Part shown: positions 1 to 7,576 of the stretch, piece by piece
How the letters are laid out: the number at the start of each line of letters is the position of its first letter
How positions within the stretch are numbered: position 1 is the first letter of the stretch
NCBI GenBank assembly: GCA_947487325.1
Contig: CANKWG010000096.1
Span: 1 to 8,391 of the forward strand
Length of the DNA stretch: 8,391 bases
Source of the DNA: Oxalobacteraceae bacterium
Lineage (GTDB): Bacteria > Pseudomonadota > Gammaproteobacteria > Burkholderiales > Burkholderiaceae_D
Reading direction: 5' to 3'
Position numbers and translations under genes: made by a program
Notes under the pieces: generated by a model
The model's input: only the letters and a program-made list of their open reading frames with translations
Databases searched by the model: none
Told to the model about the DNA's origin: nothing

Positions 1-1471
1 CGCGGCTGGCAGCCAATTCATGAACCGCACTTGCAAATACTTGCGCGCGATGTGCATAGTCTTTAAACATGTCAAAGCTTGCGCATGCGGGGGATAACAA
101 GACGGTGTCGCCTTCGCTTGCGATTTCTGCGGCACGTTGTACGGCCTGCTCCAGCGTCCAGCAATCCGTGAGTGTGACCCCAGTATCAGCCAGCGCTGTG
201 CGAATGGCGGGACCGTCACGGCCAATCAGCATCACTGCGCGCACATGATGTTTTACTGCAGGGGCCAGCGGTGCGAAATCCTGACCTTTGCCATCACCGC
301 CTGCAACAAGAATCAGATGGGGACTTTCGCTCTGCCCTAGGCCCTCGATCGCAGCGACCGTCGCGCCAACATTCGTGCCTTTACTGTCATCGACATAATC
401 AACACCGCCAACCGTCGCAATCAGCTCAACGCGATGTGGCTCGCCCCGATACTGACGCGCCGCATGCAGCAAGGGTGCCAGTGACAAACCAATGGCGCGG
501 CAGAGTGCAAGTGCCGCCAATACATTGGTCGCATTGTGCTGGCCGCGAACTTTCAATGCATCGGCAGGCATGAGCCGGTTCATGAACAACTCGGTCTCGG
601 CTGCGGCCTTGCCACGCTTTTTCTTTTCACCTTCTTCGGTGCTTATCGCCAGCATTAGCCATTGCATGCCGTGCTCAGTCGATAAACCTAAACTGTCAGC
701 CTCCGCCGGAAGATCGGTACCAAAACTGACGCAATGGGCTTTCGAGCTGGCCATCTTGATGCTACGTACATCATTGCGATTAAGCACACGAACAGTATCA
801 GGGCCGAAGATACGAGCTTTGGCATCAGCATAGGCATTCATGTCGCCATGCCAGTCGAGATGGTCCTGCGTGATATTGAGTACAGTCGCCGCATCCGCAT
901 TGAGGCTGAATGTGTTGAACAACTGAAAGCTGGACAACTCCAGCACCCAGCACTGTGGCAGTTCGTCGTTCTCAATCGCATCTCGCAATACATCCAGCGC
1001 AGCCGGACTGATATTGCCAGCGACTTTTACAGACAAACCTGCGGCACGGCACAACTGTCCGGTGAGACTGGTGACCGTGGTTTTGCCATTGGTACCTGTG
1101 ATGGCGATGATCTTGGGCTGGTAATCACGCTCGGCCTTCAATGCGGCGAGTGCTTGCGCGAAGATTTCGATTTCACCCCAGACCGGAATATTTTTTTCCT
1201 GCGCTGCGGGCAAGACTGCGGCGAGTTCATTGCTGGGCGATAAGCCCGGACTGACAGCCACCAGATCAACGCCATCAAGCAAGGCGGCAGTAAATTCACC
1301 GCTGATAAATTCCACCTGCGGACAAGCGTCTTTAAGTGCAGACAAACGTTCAGGACCAGGACGCGTATCGGCCACGCGCAAACGTGCACCGGCCTGCGCA
1401 AGCCAGAGCGCCATTGCGAGACCGGATTCACCGAGTCCGAGCACCAATACCTGTTTGTTCTGATAGTCCAT
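1..1471 (-). CDS. murD: UDP-N-acetylmuramoyl-L-alanine--D-glutamate ligase (MurD), 3' end off the left edge
   Basis: Cytoplasmic ATP-dependent ligase that adds D-glutamate to UDP-MurNAc-L-Ala, the second amino acid step of the peptidoglycan stem. I translated 490 codons with no stop, so the gene runs off the window, but the end resembles the normal carboxyl terminus and probably few residues are missing. Seen: an N-terminal nucleotide-binding fold with GLGESG (residues 12-17), the Mur ligase P-loop GTNGKTT (126-132), ELSSFQL (178-184), the AKARIF segment whose Lys218 matches the carbamylated lysine of E. coli MurD, GQHNATN (310-316), DDSKGTN (361-367) and [10 protein letters not shown] (460-469). 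It is longer than the 438-residue E. coli enzyme, largely because of a lysine-rich stretch around residues 276-297, which Burkholderia MurD also has. The ATG lies 5 bases after the mraY stop. The next in-frame codons upstream are not starts, and the fold begins straight after this ATG. No strong Shine-Dalgarno precedes it. Confidence 0.97.
   Translation of the reverse strand, partial: MDYQNKQVLVLGLGESGLAMALWLAQAGARLRVADTRPGPERLSALKDACPQVEFISGEFTAALLDGVDLVAVSPGLSPSNELAAVLPAAQEKNIPVWGEIEIFAQALAALKAERDYQPKIIAITGTNGKTTVTSLTGQLCRAAGLSVKVAGNISPAALDVLRDAIENDELPQCWVLELSSFQLFNTFSLNADAATVLNITQDHLDWHGDMNAYADAKARIFGPDTVRVLNRNDVRSIKMASSKAHCVSFGTDLPAEADSLGLSTEHGMQWLMLAISTEEGEKKKRGKAAAETELFMNRLMPADALKVRGQHNATNVLAALALCRAIGLSLAPLLHAARQYRGEPHRVELIATVGGVDYVDDSKGTNVGATVAAIEGLGQSESPHLILVAGGDGKGQDFAPLAPAVKHHVRAVMLIGRDGPAIRTALADTGVTLTDCWTLEQAVQRAAEIASEGDTVLLSPACASFDMFKDYAHRAQVFASAVHELAASR
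1080..1108 (-). repeat. P-loop direct repeat, murD copy
   Basis: These 29 bases match 5201-5229 in murE with a single difference (position 1102 here, 5223 there), including 22 consecutive identical bases. They encode I-A-I-T-G-T-N-G-K of the ATP-binding loop. The equivalent murF site near 3680 is clearly more diverged. Confidence 0.85.
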
Positions 1472-1476
1472 ATCGT

Positions 1477-2646
1477 TTATCGCAACTTCAAGGTCGACAG
1501 TCCGACCAGTACCAACATCATCGTGATGATCCAGAAACGTACGACGACCTGCGTTTCTTTCCAGCCTTTTTGTTCGAAGTGGTGATGCAGAGGTGCCATC
1601 AGCAGTACGCGTTTTCCAACCCCGGTGCGCATCTTGGTGTATTTAAAATAAGCCACCTGCAGCATCACCGATAAGGTTTCAACGACAAACACACCGCCCA
1701 TGATGAAGAGCACGATTTCCTGCCGAACAATGACGGCAATCGTGCCCAAGGCACCACCGAGTGCTAGTGCGCCAACATCGCCCATGAAGACCTGCGCGGG
1801 ATAGGCGTTAAACCACAAAAATGCCAGGCCAGCACCCGCCATCGCACCACAAAAAATCAGTAGCTCGCCCGCCCCCGGTATATGCGGAATCAGAAGATAT
1901 TTCGAATAGGTCGCGCTGCCAGTGAGATACGCAAACAATCCCAATCCCGAACCCACCATCACCGTGGGCATGATGGCTAAACCGTCCAGACCATCGGTGA
2001 GATTCACCGCGTTGCTGGTGCCGACGATCACAAAATAGGTGAGTGCAATAAAGCCCCAGACACCCAGTGGATAGGTGATCGTTTTAAAGAACGGCACAAT
2101 CAAATCCGTCTTCGGTGGCAATTCCATTGAGAAGCCGGATTGCACCCACTCGGTAAACAATGCCCAAACTTTGAGATTGGTCGGGCCCGAAACCGAGAAC
2201 GCGAGATAGAACGCCGCAAGCAGTCCAATCAGCGACTGCCACAAATACTTCTCGCGTGAGGCCATGCCATTCGGATCTTTGTAAACAACCTTGCGATAGT
2301 CGTCGACCCAACCAATCACACCAAAACCTAGCGTCACAATCAATACAGGCCAGATAAAGCGGTTGCTCCAGTCACCCCACAACAAGGTAGAGACTGCAAT
2401 GCCAATCAGGATCAACGCGCCACCCATGGTGGGCGTGCCGGATTTAATCAAGTGCGTTTGAGGACCATCGGTACGCACTGCCTGACCGACCTTGAGCGTC
2501 GTGAGCATACGAATGACGGCCGGACCAGCGATTAAGCCGATCAGCAAAGCCGTCAGCGTTGCGAATACCGCGCGGAAGGTGATGAAGTTAAAGACCCGCA
2601 GTGCGCCGATCTGATCTTGAAAATGTTGGGCGAGCCAGAGCAGCAT
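1477..2646 (-). CDS. mraY: Phospho-N-acetylmuramoyl-pentapeptide-transferase (MraY, translocase I)
   Basis: Integral inner-membrane enzyme that transfers phospho-MurNAc-pentapeptide from UDP to undecaprenyl phosphate, forming lipid I with Mg2+. The 389-residue protein is mostly hydrophobic and fits about ten membrane helices. Seen: [14 protein letters not shown] (63-76), the Asp115-Asp116 pair in [18 protein letters not shown] (212-222), [12 protein letters not shown] (287-298) with Asp290 matching catalytic Asp267 of E. coli, and MAPLHHHFE (350-358) with the three-histidine motif. All expected catalytic residues are present. E. coli MraY has 360 residues. The longer form seen here, with a bigger loop around residues 155-185, is what I recall for Burkholderiales. 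The ATG is one base past the murF stop and is preceded by GGGAGG. The gene ends in TAA, the only non-TGA stop among the complete genes here. Confidence 0.98.
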   Translation of the reverse strand: MLLWLAQHFQDQIGALRVFNFITFRAVFATLTALLIGLIAGPAVIRMLTTLKVGQAVRTDGPQTHLIKSGTPTMGGALILIGIAVSTLLWGDWSNRFIWPVLIVTLGFGVIGWVDDYRKVVYKDPNGMASREKYLWQSLIGLLAAFYLAFSVSGPTNLKVWALFTEWVQSGFSMELPPKTDLIVPFFKTITYPLGVWGFIALTYFVIVGTSNAVNLTDGLDGLAIMPTVMVGSGLGLFAYLTGSATYSKYLLIPHIPGAGELLIFCGAMAGAGLAFLWFNAYPAQVFMGDVGALALGGALGTIAVIVRQEIVLFIMGGVFVVETLSVMLQVAYFKYTKMRTGVGKRVLLMAPLHHHFEQKGWKETQVVVRFWIITMMLVLVGLSTLKLR

Positions 2647-2647
2647 G

Positions 2648-2659
2648 TCAGTGGCCTCC
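2648..2659 (-). repeat. 12-base junction repeat, copy at the murF end
   Basis: The sequence GGAGGCCACTGA (minus strand) covers the Gly-Gly-His-stop end of MurF and the mraY ribosome binding site. The same 12 bases occur at 4009-4020. The flanking bases differ on both sides. Confidence 0.8.
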
Positions 2660-4009
2660 CGCGTTTTGTCCGGTCAGATGACTGACCACACGTTCCATTT
2701 GCATGAAACGCGAGCCCTTGACCAGTATGCTGGCACCGGCGGGTACGCCGGTGATGACTTCAGTGAGTTTGTCCATGTCGTCAAAATGCACAGCACCCTG
2801 ACCGAACGCTTGTGTAGCGTGACGTGCCAGTGTGCCGAGAGTAAATAAGCGATCGATGTGATGCGACTGTGCATAGGCACCGATCTCTTCGTGAAATGCA
2901 ATGCCTTCGCTGCCAACTTCACCCATGTCGCCCAACACCAGCGTGCGAGGCGCTGGCGCAGCGGCCAGCACATCAATCGCAGCGCGCACTGAGTCGGGAT
3001 TGGCGTTGTAGGTGTCATCAATCACCAAGGAACCGTTGGCTGCTGTCTTGCGCTGCAATCTTCCGGCAACCGGCGCGAAGCTCTCGAGACCGCGCGCGAT
3101 GCTGTCAGCCTCAATGCCAACCGACATCGCAGCTGCACAGGCAGCGAGCGCATTGCGTACGTTATGCACACCGGCAGCAGACAGCTGAACTTTGAATTGC
3201 GTATCAGGCGTGCTGATCATGATCTGACTACCGAAGTCTTCTGCCTGCCATTGCGCGCTGATGTCGCATGACGCACTCAGACCAAAGGTGTGCATCGTGC
3301 GCGTGCTGGCATAGCGCTGCCAAAGCGACGTGTATTCCTCATCTCCGGGGAAAATCGCAGAACCTGCGTCACCGAGTCCGCGAATCACGGCACCATTTTC
3401 TTCGGCGACAGCAGCAACGCTAGCCATGAATTCCTGATGCTCGCGCTGAGCGTTGTTTACCAAGCCAACGGTGGGTTCGGCAATCTCGGCCAGACGCGCG
3501 ATTTCACCGGGATGATTCATACCCATCTCGATCACGGCGGCACGATGCTGTGCTTCAAGCCGAAACAGGGTGAGTGGTACGCCAATTTCATTGTTCAAAT
3601 TACCGCGCGTCGACAAGTAATTATCTTGTCCATACGCCGCTGCAAAAATCGAGGCGATCATCTCCTTCACCGTCGTCTTGCCATTACTGCCCGTGACGCC
3701 CACCACAGGTATCGCGAAACGCCGACGCCAGACTTGTGCGATCTGTCCGAGTGCATGACGGGTATCGGGCACGAGCAGTGCGGGCAGCGAAAAATTATCC
3801 GGCACACGCTCAGCCACGACTGCCGCAGCACCACGAGTAGCAACTTGCGATAAAAAGTCATGCGCATCGAAACGTTCGCCCCGCAATGCCACGAACAGAT
3901 TGCCGGCAGCGACGGTCTGGCTATTGGTCGAAACACCTGTAAATTGTGCGGGCGCTGTCATGTGCGCACCGGCAATCGAAGGCAACAGATCAGCAAGGCT
4001 TGCTTGCAT
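2648..4009 (-). CDS. murF: UDP-N-acetylmuramoyl-tripeptide--D-alanyl-D-alanine ligase (MurF)
   Basis: Cytoplasmic ATP-dependent ligase that adds the D-Ala-D-Ala dipeptide to UDP-MurNAc-tripeptide, completing the pentapeptide that MraY uses. Length is 453 residues (E. coli 452). Seen: an N-terminal substrate-binding domain with STNSQTV (27-33), the P-loop GSNGKTT (107-113), [11 protein letters not shown] (135-145), [10 protein letters not shown] (161-170), [10 protein letters not shown] (185-194), [10 protein letters not shown] (331-340) and KGSRFM (431-436) in the C-terminal Rossmann-like domain. The ATG shares one base with the murE stop (TGATG) and has GGAGG six bases upstream, so the start is well set. 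The protein ends in Ala-Gly-Gly-His, encoded by the Shine-Dalgarno of mraY. The order murE-murF matches the reaction order. Confidence 0.98.
   Translation of the reverse strand: MQASLADLLPSIAGAHMTAPAQFTGVSTNSQTVAAGNLFVALRGERFDAHDFLSQVATRGAAAVVAERVPDNFSLPALLVPDTRHALGQIAQVWRRRFAIPVVGVTGSNGKTTVKEMIASIFAAAYGQDNYLSTRGNLNNEIGVPLTLFRLEAQHRAAVIEMGMNHPGEIARLAEIAEPTVGLVNNAQREHQEFMASVAAVAEENGAVIRGLGDAGSAIFPGDEEYTSLWQRYASTRTMHTFGLSASCDISAQWQAEDFGSQIMISTPDTQFKVQLSAAGVHNVRNALAACAAAMSVGIEADSIARGLESFAPVAGRLQRKTAANGSLVIDDTYNANPDSVRAAIDVLAAAPAPRTLVLGDMGEVGSEGIAFHEEIGAYAQSHHIDRLFTLGTLARHATQAFGQGAVHFDDMDKLTEVITGVPAGASILVKGSRFMQMERVVSHLTGQNAGGH
2655..2660 (-). promoter_or_regulatory. Ribosome binding site of mraY, inside murF
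   Basis: GGGAGG on the minus strand; its GGAGG core ends eight bases before the mraY ATG. It lies in the Ala-Gly-Gly-His-stop end of MurF. Here the stop and the ATG are separated by one base rather than overlapping. Confidence 0.85.
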
Positions 4010-4020
4010 CAGTGGCCTCC
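4009..4020 (-). repeat. 12-base junction repeat, copy at the murE end
   Basis: GGAGGCCACTGA (minus strand), identical to 2648-2659. It covers the Gly-Gly-His-stop end of MurE and the murF ribosome binding site. It could be shared ancestry of a junction or simple convergence on a good Shine-Dalgarno plus stop. Confidence 0.8.
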
Positions 4021-5550
4021 GTTACGAGTAGCACGCGTGGCAAGCGCCAATGCGGCATGATCGGCGTCACGAAATGCGAGGCGACGGCCTTTGACTTCCT
4101 GATAATCTTCGTGACCTTTACCTGCCACCAGCACCACATCATTTTTTCCGGCATGGCGAATCGCATGCAGGATCGCGCTGGCGCGATCTTCAATCACCTG
4201 CAGCTTCGTACCGGCAGATTCAGCACCTGCGATGATCTGCGCAATGATGTCGGCGGGATCTTCGCTGCGTGGATTGTCGCTGGTGACAATCAGATGATCG
4301 GCCAACAAGGCTGCTGCACCCATCGGTGCGCGCTTACCCGCATCGCGATCACCACCACACCCGAACACGCACCACAATTCGCCCTGCCGCATCTGCGCAA
4401 CGGGACGCAATGTCTCTAATGCCTTCTCAAGCGCATCCGGTGTGTGTGCATAATCAATCACCGCCAATGGCGCATCCACGCCGCCCTGCTGCTGCATGCG
4501 GCCAGGTACGGCGACCAGCGACTCCAGTGCCGATACGACGTTCTGCCACGACATACCCTGGCTAAACATTACGCCGGCAATGGCGAGTACATTGCTGACG
4601 TTGAATCGACCGATAAGCTGCGTTCGAACTACACCCTGACCCGACGGCGAATGCAGCATGAAACTTGTACCTTGCTGACTCACACGGATGTCCGTGGCGC
4701 TCAACAGGCTAACGTCCTGAGTTGTCTTTGGTAGATGATCGGGCTCGATGCTGTAGCCAGTCACGACCAGAGCGGGATGATTTTTTCGCACATACGCTAG
4801 CAGACGCTGGCACATTGCATCATCAAGATTGATCACTGCGTGCTTGAGACCGGGCCAGTCGAAGAGCCGCGTTTTGGCGGCTTCGTAGGCTTCCATGGTG
4901 CCGTGAAAATCCAGATGATCGCGACTGAAGTTAGTCAGCACCGCCACATCCACATGCAGTTCATGCATGCGTCGCTGCACCAAGCCAATTGACGACGCTT
5001 CGATGGCCAGCGCAACCGCACCCTGCTTTTTCTGTTCAGCCAGTTCGCGATGCAATTGCACAGCGTCGGGCGTGGTAAAGCCGGTTGCATTGAAAAGTCC
5101 GCTCGTACCGTTGCGCCACTGACCTATACCCAGCGTACCAACGACTGTCGTTGTCTTGCGCTGCAGGGACAAAGCCTGACCAAGCCACTGCGTGCAAGAT
5201 GTTTTGCCATTGGTACCTGTGACGGCGATACACAACATGTCGCGATCGGGTTGACCGTACCACTCATGCGCAATACGGCCGGCTGTCTTAGCCAGATCAT
5301 GCACAGGCAAATGCGGCAGCATCACGCTATCGTCCCACTGAAAATCACCCGCATCATCAAAAACGATCGCGCGTGCGCCGGCTTCAATGGCTTGCGCAAT
5401 GTAGTCGCGGCCATCACCAGCCTCGCCGGGAAACGCAAGAAATACATCCCCGGCACGCACCCGTCGTGAATCCGTGGTGAGCTGAGCACCGGGCACAGTG
5501 TCACGCAACCACTGATGGATGTCGGCTGTCGTGATCATGGCGGCGGCCAT
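4009..5550 (-). CDS. murE: UDP-N-acetylmuramoyl-L-alanyl-D-glutamate--2,6-diaminopimelate ligase (MurE)
   Basis: Cytoplasmic ATP-dependent ligase that adds meso-diaminopimelate as the third stem residue. The frame gives 513 residues from the chosen ATG (E. coli 495). Seen: TTDSRRV (25-31), P-loop GTNGKTS (112-118), FTTPDAVQL (158-166), EASSIGLVQRRM (184-195), AAKTRLF with Lys226 matching the carbamylated lysine, GRFNVSN (314-320), DYAHTPDAL (366-374), GCGGDRD (397-403) and DNPRSEDP (425-432). The DNPR motif marks DAP-specific rather than lysine-specific enzymes. Three starts are possible. GTG at 5553 overlaps the ftsI stop by three bases but sits only three bases from GGAGAG. ATG at 5538 is 18 bases away. 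ATG at 5550 gives the TGATG overlap seen elsewhere here and six-base spacing, so I chose it. The histidine usual in SSHG is isoleucine. Confidence 0.97.
   Translation of the reverse strand: MAAAMITTADIHQWLRDTVPGAQLTTDSRRVRAGDVFLAFPGEAGDGRDYIAQAIEAGARAIVFDDAGDFQWDDSVMLPHLPVHDLAKTAGRIAHEWYGQPDRDMLCIAVTGTNGKTSCTQWLGQALSLQRKTTTVVGTLGIGQWRNGTSGLFNATGFTTPDAVQLHRELAEQKKQGAVALAIEASSIGLVQRRMHELHVDVAVLTNFSRDHLDFHGTMEAYEAAKTRLFDWPGLKHAVINLDDAMCQRLLAYVRKNHPALVVTGYSIEPDHLPKTTQDVSLLSATDIRVSQQGTSFMLHSPSGQGVVRTQLIGRFNVSNVLAIAGVMFSQGMSWQNVVSALESLVAVPGRMQQQGGVDAPLAVIDYAHTPDALEKALETLRPVAQMRQGELWCVFGCGGDRDAGKRAPMGAAALLADHLIVTSDNPRSEDPADIIAQIIAGAESAGTKLQVIEDRASAILHAIRHAGKNDVVLVAGKGHEDYQEVKGRRLAFRDADHAALALATRATRNGGH
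4016..4020 (-). promoter_or_regulatory. Ribosome binding site of murF, inside murE
   Basis: GGAGG on the minus strand, six bases before the murF ATG. It is encoded by the Gly-Gly codons of the Asn-Gly-Gly-His-stop end of MurE. The stop and the ATG share one base. Confidence 0.85.
5201..5229 (-). repeat. P-loop direct repeat, murE copy
   Basis: Counterpart of 1080-1108, same orientation, one mismatch in 29 bases. It encodes I-A-V-T-G-T-N-G-K of MurE; the one base change is the Ile/Val difference. Confidence 0.85.
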
Positions 5551-7307
5551 CACATACTCTCCGTAACCGGCGCCGCCGGCAGGATGACGTTGGCCACCGA
5601 GGTGTCGGGAGCAACATTGAGTGAGCGCAGCGTGCCAGATGCAACGTTTGCAAACACGGGTGCGGCGACCTGACCACCGAAATGCTTGCCACCGGCAGGC
5701 TCATCAATCATCACCGCAATGATGATGCGTGGGTTGGATGCAGGTGCAAGACCAACGAATGACGCCACGTATTTATTTACATAGCGACCTGCTTCGACTT
5801 TGTGCGCAGTACCGGTTTTACCAGCGACGCGATAGCCGCGAACTTGTGCATATGGCGCCGTTCCGCCAGGACCAACAACACGCTCCATCATCTCGCGCAT
5901 TTGTATCGCTGTTTTTTCAGTGATGACGCGCTGTGGCTGGGGTGGTTGCGTCACTTTTTGGAACGACAACGGAATGATTTCTCCGTTACGCGCGAAAATC
6001 ATGTACGAGCGCGCGACCTGAATCAGCGAGACCGAGATGCCGTGACCGTAGCTCATCGTAGCCTGCTCGACCGGCTGCCAAGTCTTGTACGGTTTCAGAC
6101 GACCAGCGACCGCGCCGGGGAAAAAGGAGCGCGGCAATGCCTGACCGTAGCCTACGGCGGTGAACATATCCCACATCTGACGCGCCTGCAGCTTTTGCGC
6201 CACGCGCACGGTACCGACGTTGGAGGACTCCTGAATGATTTGCGCAACCGACATGGTCGCTGCATGGGCGTGAGAATCACCGATGGTCTTACTGCCGAAG
6301 ACCAGTTTTTTCGGGGTATCGAGCACGGTGTCGGGCGAGATGAATCCCTTGTCCATACCCAGTGCGACGGTGAACGGCTTGAGCGTAGAACCTGGCTCGT
6401 AGGTATCGGTGAAGACGCGATTACGAATGTGATTGACGTTACGTCCCTCACGCACATTCGGATTGAACGTTGGCATATTCGCCAGTGCCAGTACTTCACC
6501 GGTCTGCACATCAAGCACCACAATCGCACCGGCCTTGGCCTTGTTTTCCTCGACCGCCTGCTTCAGATGGGTAAATGCGATGTATTGAATTTTGCTGTCA
6601 ATAGATAGCGTCAGATCACGACCATCCTGCGGTTCGCGTATATAGGCGATATCTTCAATCACGCGGCCTTTGCCATCGCGGATGACACGGCGACTACCGG
6701 TTTGTCCCGCCAGATCCTTTTGGTGGGAATACTCGATACCCTCGAGACCTGCATCATCGACGTTGGTAAAGCCAAGAATATGCGACGCAATCTGGCCCGA
6801 CGGGTAGTGACGCTTGTACTCCTTGCGCGCATAAATACCGGGGATAGCGAGTGCGAGTACCTGATCGGCAACTTCCGGCTCAACCTGACGCTTGATCGGT
6901 ATGAAGTTACCGCTAGCATCGAGTTTTTTCTGTAGATCGGGCACGCTGATTTCAAGCAGCTGCGCAAGTTTTTTCAGCTTGTCGGGCGTAACTTCGATCG
7001 CATCAGGGATAGCCCAAATTCCTTTGGCAGGCAGGGAAGTAGCCATTACCTCGCCATTGCGATCAAATATTTTTCCGCGGACTGCCGGTAGCTCCAGCGT
7101 ACGAGCGTAACGCGACTCGCCTTTTTTCTGCAGGAAATCCGTCGTCAGTGCCTGCAACCAAAAAGCGCGTGCAGCCAGCACGACAAAGGCCGCAAACAAC
7201 ACGAACAGCACAAACCGCGAGCGCCACGCCGGCAACTGCACCGCCAGTATGGGACTCGGCGAAAAGGGTACGCCTCGTGCAGCGGCTTTGCGGCTGGGTG
7301 CGCGCAT
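5550..7307 (-). CDS. ftsI: Peptidoglycan D,D-transpeptidase FtsI (penicillin-binding protein 3)
   Basis: Class B penicillin-binding protein that cross-links septal peptidoglycan with the FtsW glycosyltransferase. Length 585 residues (E. coli 588). A short basic cytoplasmic tail (about 1-30) is followed by one membrane segment (about 31-50) and a periplasmic region. Seen in the pedestal domain: RGKIFDRNG (77-85). In the transpeptidase domain: STLK with the acyl-enzyme Ser307 and Lys310, SSN (361-363) and KTGT (497-500). The numbering is almost the same as in E. coli, where these are Ser307, Ser359 and Lys494. All three penicillin-binding motifs are intact, so it should be active and beta-lactam sensitive. 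The ATG overlaps the ftsL stop by one base and has GGAGG six bases upstream. The last codons (Glu-Ser-Met) form the Shine-Dalgarno of murE. Confidence 0.98.
   Translation of the reverse strand: MRAPSRKAAARGVPFSPSPILAVQLPAWRSRFVLFVLFAAFVVLAARAFWLQALTTDFLQKKGESRYARTLELPAVRGKIFDRNGEVMATSLPAKGIWAIPDAIEVTPDKLKKLAQLLEISVPDLQKKLDASGNFIPIKRQVEPEVADQVLALAIPGIYARKEYKRHYPSGQIASHILGFTNVDDAGLEGIEYSHQKDLAGQTGSRRVIRDGKGRVIEDIAYIREPQDGRDLTLSIDSKIQYIAFTHLKQAVEENKAKAGAIVVLDVQTGEVLALANMPTFNPNVREGRNVNHIRNRVFTDTYEPGSTLKPFTVALGMDKGFISPDTVLDTPKKLVFGSKTIGDSHAHAATMSVAQIIQESSNVGTVRVAQKLQARQMWDMFTAVGYGQALPRSFFPGAVAGRLKPYKTWQPVEQATMSYGHGISVSLIQVARSYMIFARNGEIIPLSFQKVTQPPQPQRVITEKTAIQMREMMERVVGPGGTAPYAQVRGYRVAGKTGTAHKVEAGRYVNKYVASFVGLAPASNPRIIIAVMIDEPAGGKHFGGQVAAPVFANVASGTLRSLNVAPDTSVANVILPAAPVTESM
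5557..5562 (-). promoter_or_regulatory. Ribosome binding site that decides the murE start
   Basis: GGAGAG on the minus strand, within the last codons of ftsI. Spacing is three bases to the GTG at 5553, six to the ATG at 5550 and eighteen to the ATG at 5538. The middle choice has the best spacing and reproduces the TGATG overlap of two other junctions in this window. Confidence 0.75.
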
Positions 7308-7576
7308 CAGCGACCTCCCACCGTGACGTAACGCGTGCGATCGGCCGTGGGCACGGCCATGCCCATGGACTTTGCCATCGCATCAATGCGTGCGTGCTTG
7401 GCTAGATTAGATTGCTCGAGCTGAAGCTGTGACCATTCTGTTTCTAGTTGCTGCTGACGCAGCTGCGCTTGCTCGAGCGCGACAAACAGTCTGCGTGCCT
7501 GATGCTGGGAATTGACGAGCAGGAGCGAACACAGCACAAGCAGCACGAGCATGGGAATAAGTGAACGCTGATTCAT
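7307..7576 (-). CDS. ftsL: Cell division protein FtsL
   Basis: Small bitopic inner-membrane protein of the divisome. With FtsB and FtsQ it forms the complex that activates FtsWI. Length 89 residues, somewhat shorter than E. coli FtsL (121). Seen: a very short N-terminal cytoplasmic part with Arg4, one membrane segment (about 6-22), then a periplasmic stretch rich in Gln, Leu and Glu (about 25-60) with the heptad-like leucine spacing expected of a coiled coil, and a tail with [16 protein letters not shown] (58-73) typical of beta- and gammaproteobacterial FtsL. Sequence conservation in this family is low, so position between rsmH and ftsI is an important part of the call. The ATG overlaps the rsmH stop by four bases (ATGA), and the stop overlaps ftsI by one base. 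The C-terminal Gly-Gly-Arg is encoded by the ftsI ribosome binding site. Confidence 0.95.
   Translation of the reverse strand: MNQRSLIPMLVLLVLCSLLLVNSQHQARRLFVALEQAQLRQQQLETEWSQLQLEQSNLAKHARIDAMAKSMGMAVPTADRTRYVTVGGR
7314..7319 (-). promoter_or_regulatory. Ribosome binding site of ftsI, inside ftsL
   Basis: GGGAGG on the minus strand, six bases before the ftsI ATG. It is read as part of the Val-Gly-Gly-Arg-stop end of FtsL. It fixes the ftsI start at 7307, which overlaps the ftsL stop by one base (TGATG). Confidence 0.85.

Noticed and set aside
734..1243. A 169-codon plus-strand open frame opposite murD
   Set aside because: It mirrors the conserved P-loop and SSFQL region of murD; the composition looks like a complement reading rather than a real protein.
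3290..3853. A 187-codon plus-strand open frame opposite murF
   Set aside because: It is antisense to conserved murF motifs, has a low-complexity composition and no recognisable family or credible ribosome site.
5551..5553. GTG at 5553 as the murE start
   Set aside because: Its spacing from GGAGAG is only three bases; the ATG one codon later has six-base spacing and the same TGATG overlap as the ftsL-ftsI and murE-murF junctions.
5802..6608. A 268-codon plus-strand open frame lying across ftsI
   Set aside because: It lies entirely antisense to a clearly functional ftsI with all motifs intact. Its translation is rich in Arg, His and Asp with no recognisable domain, as expected from a shadow frame of a GC-biased gene.
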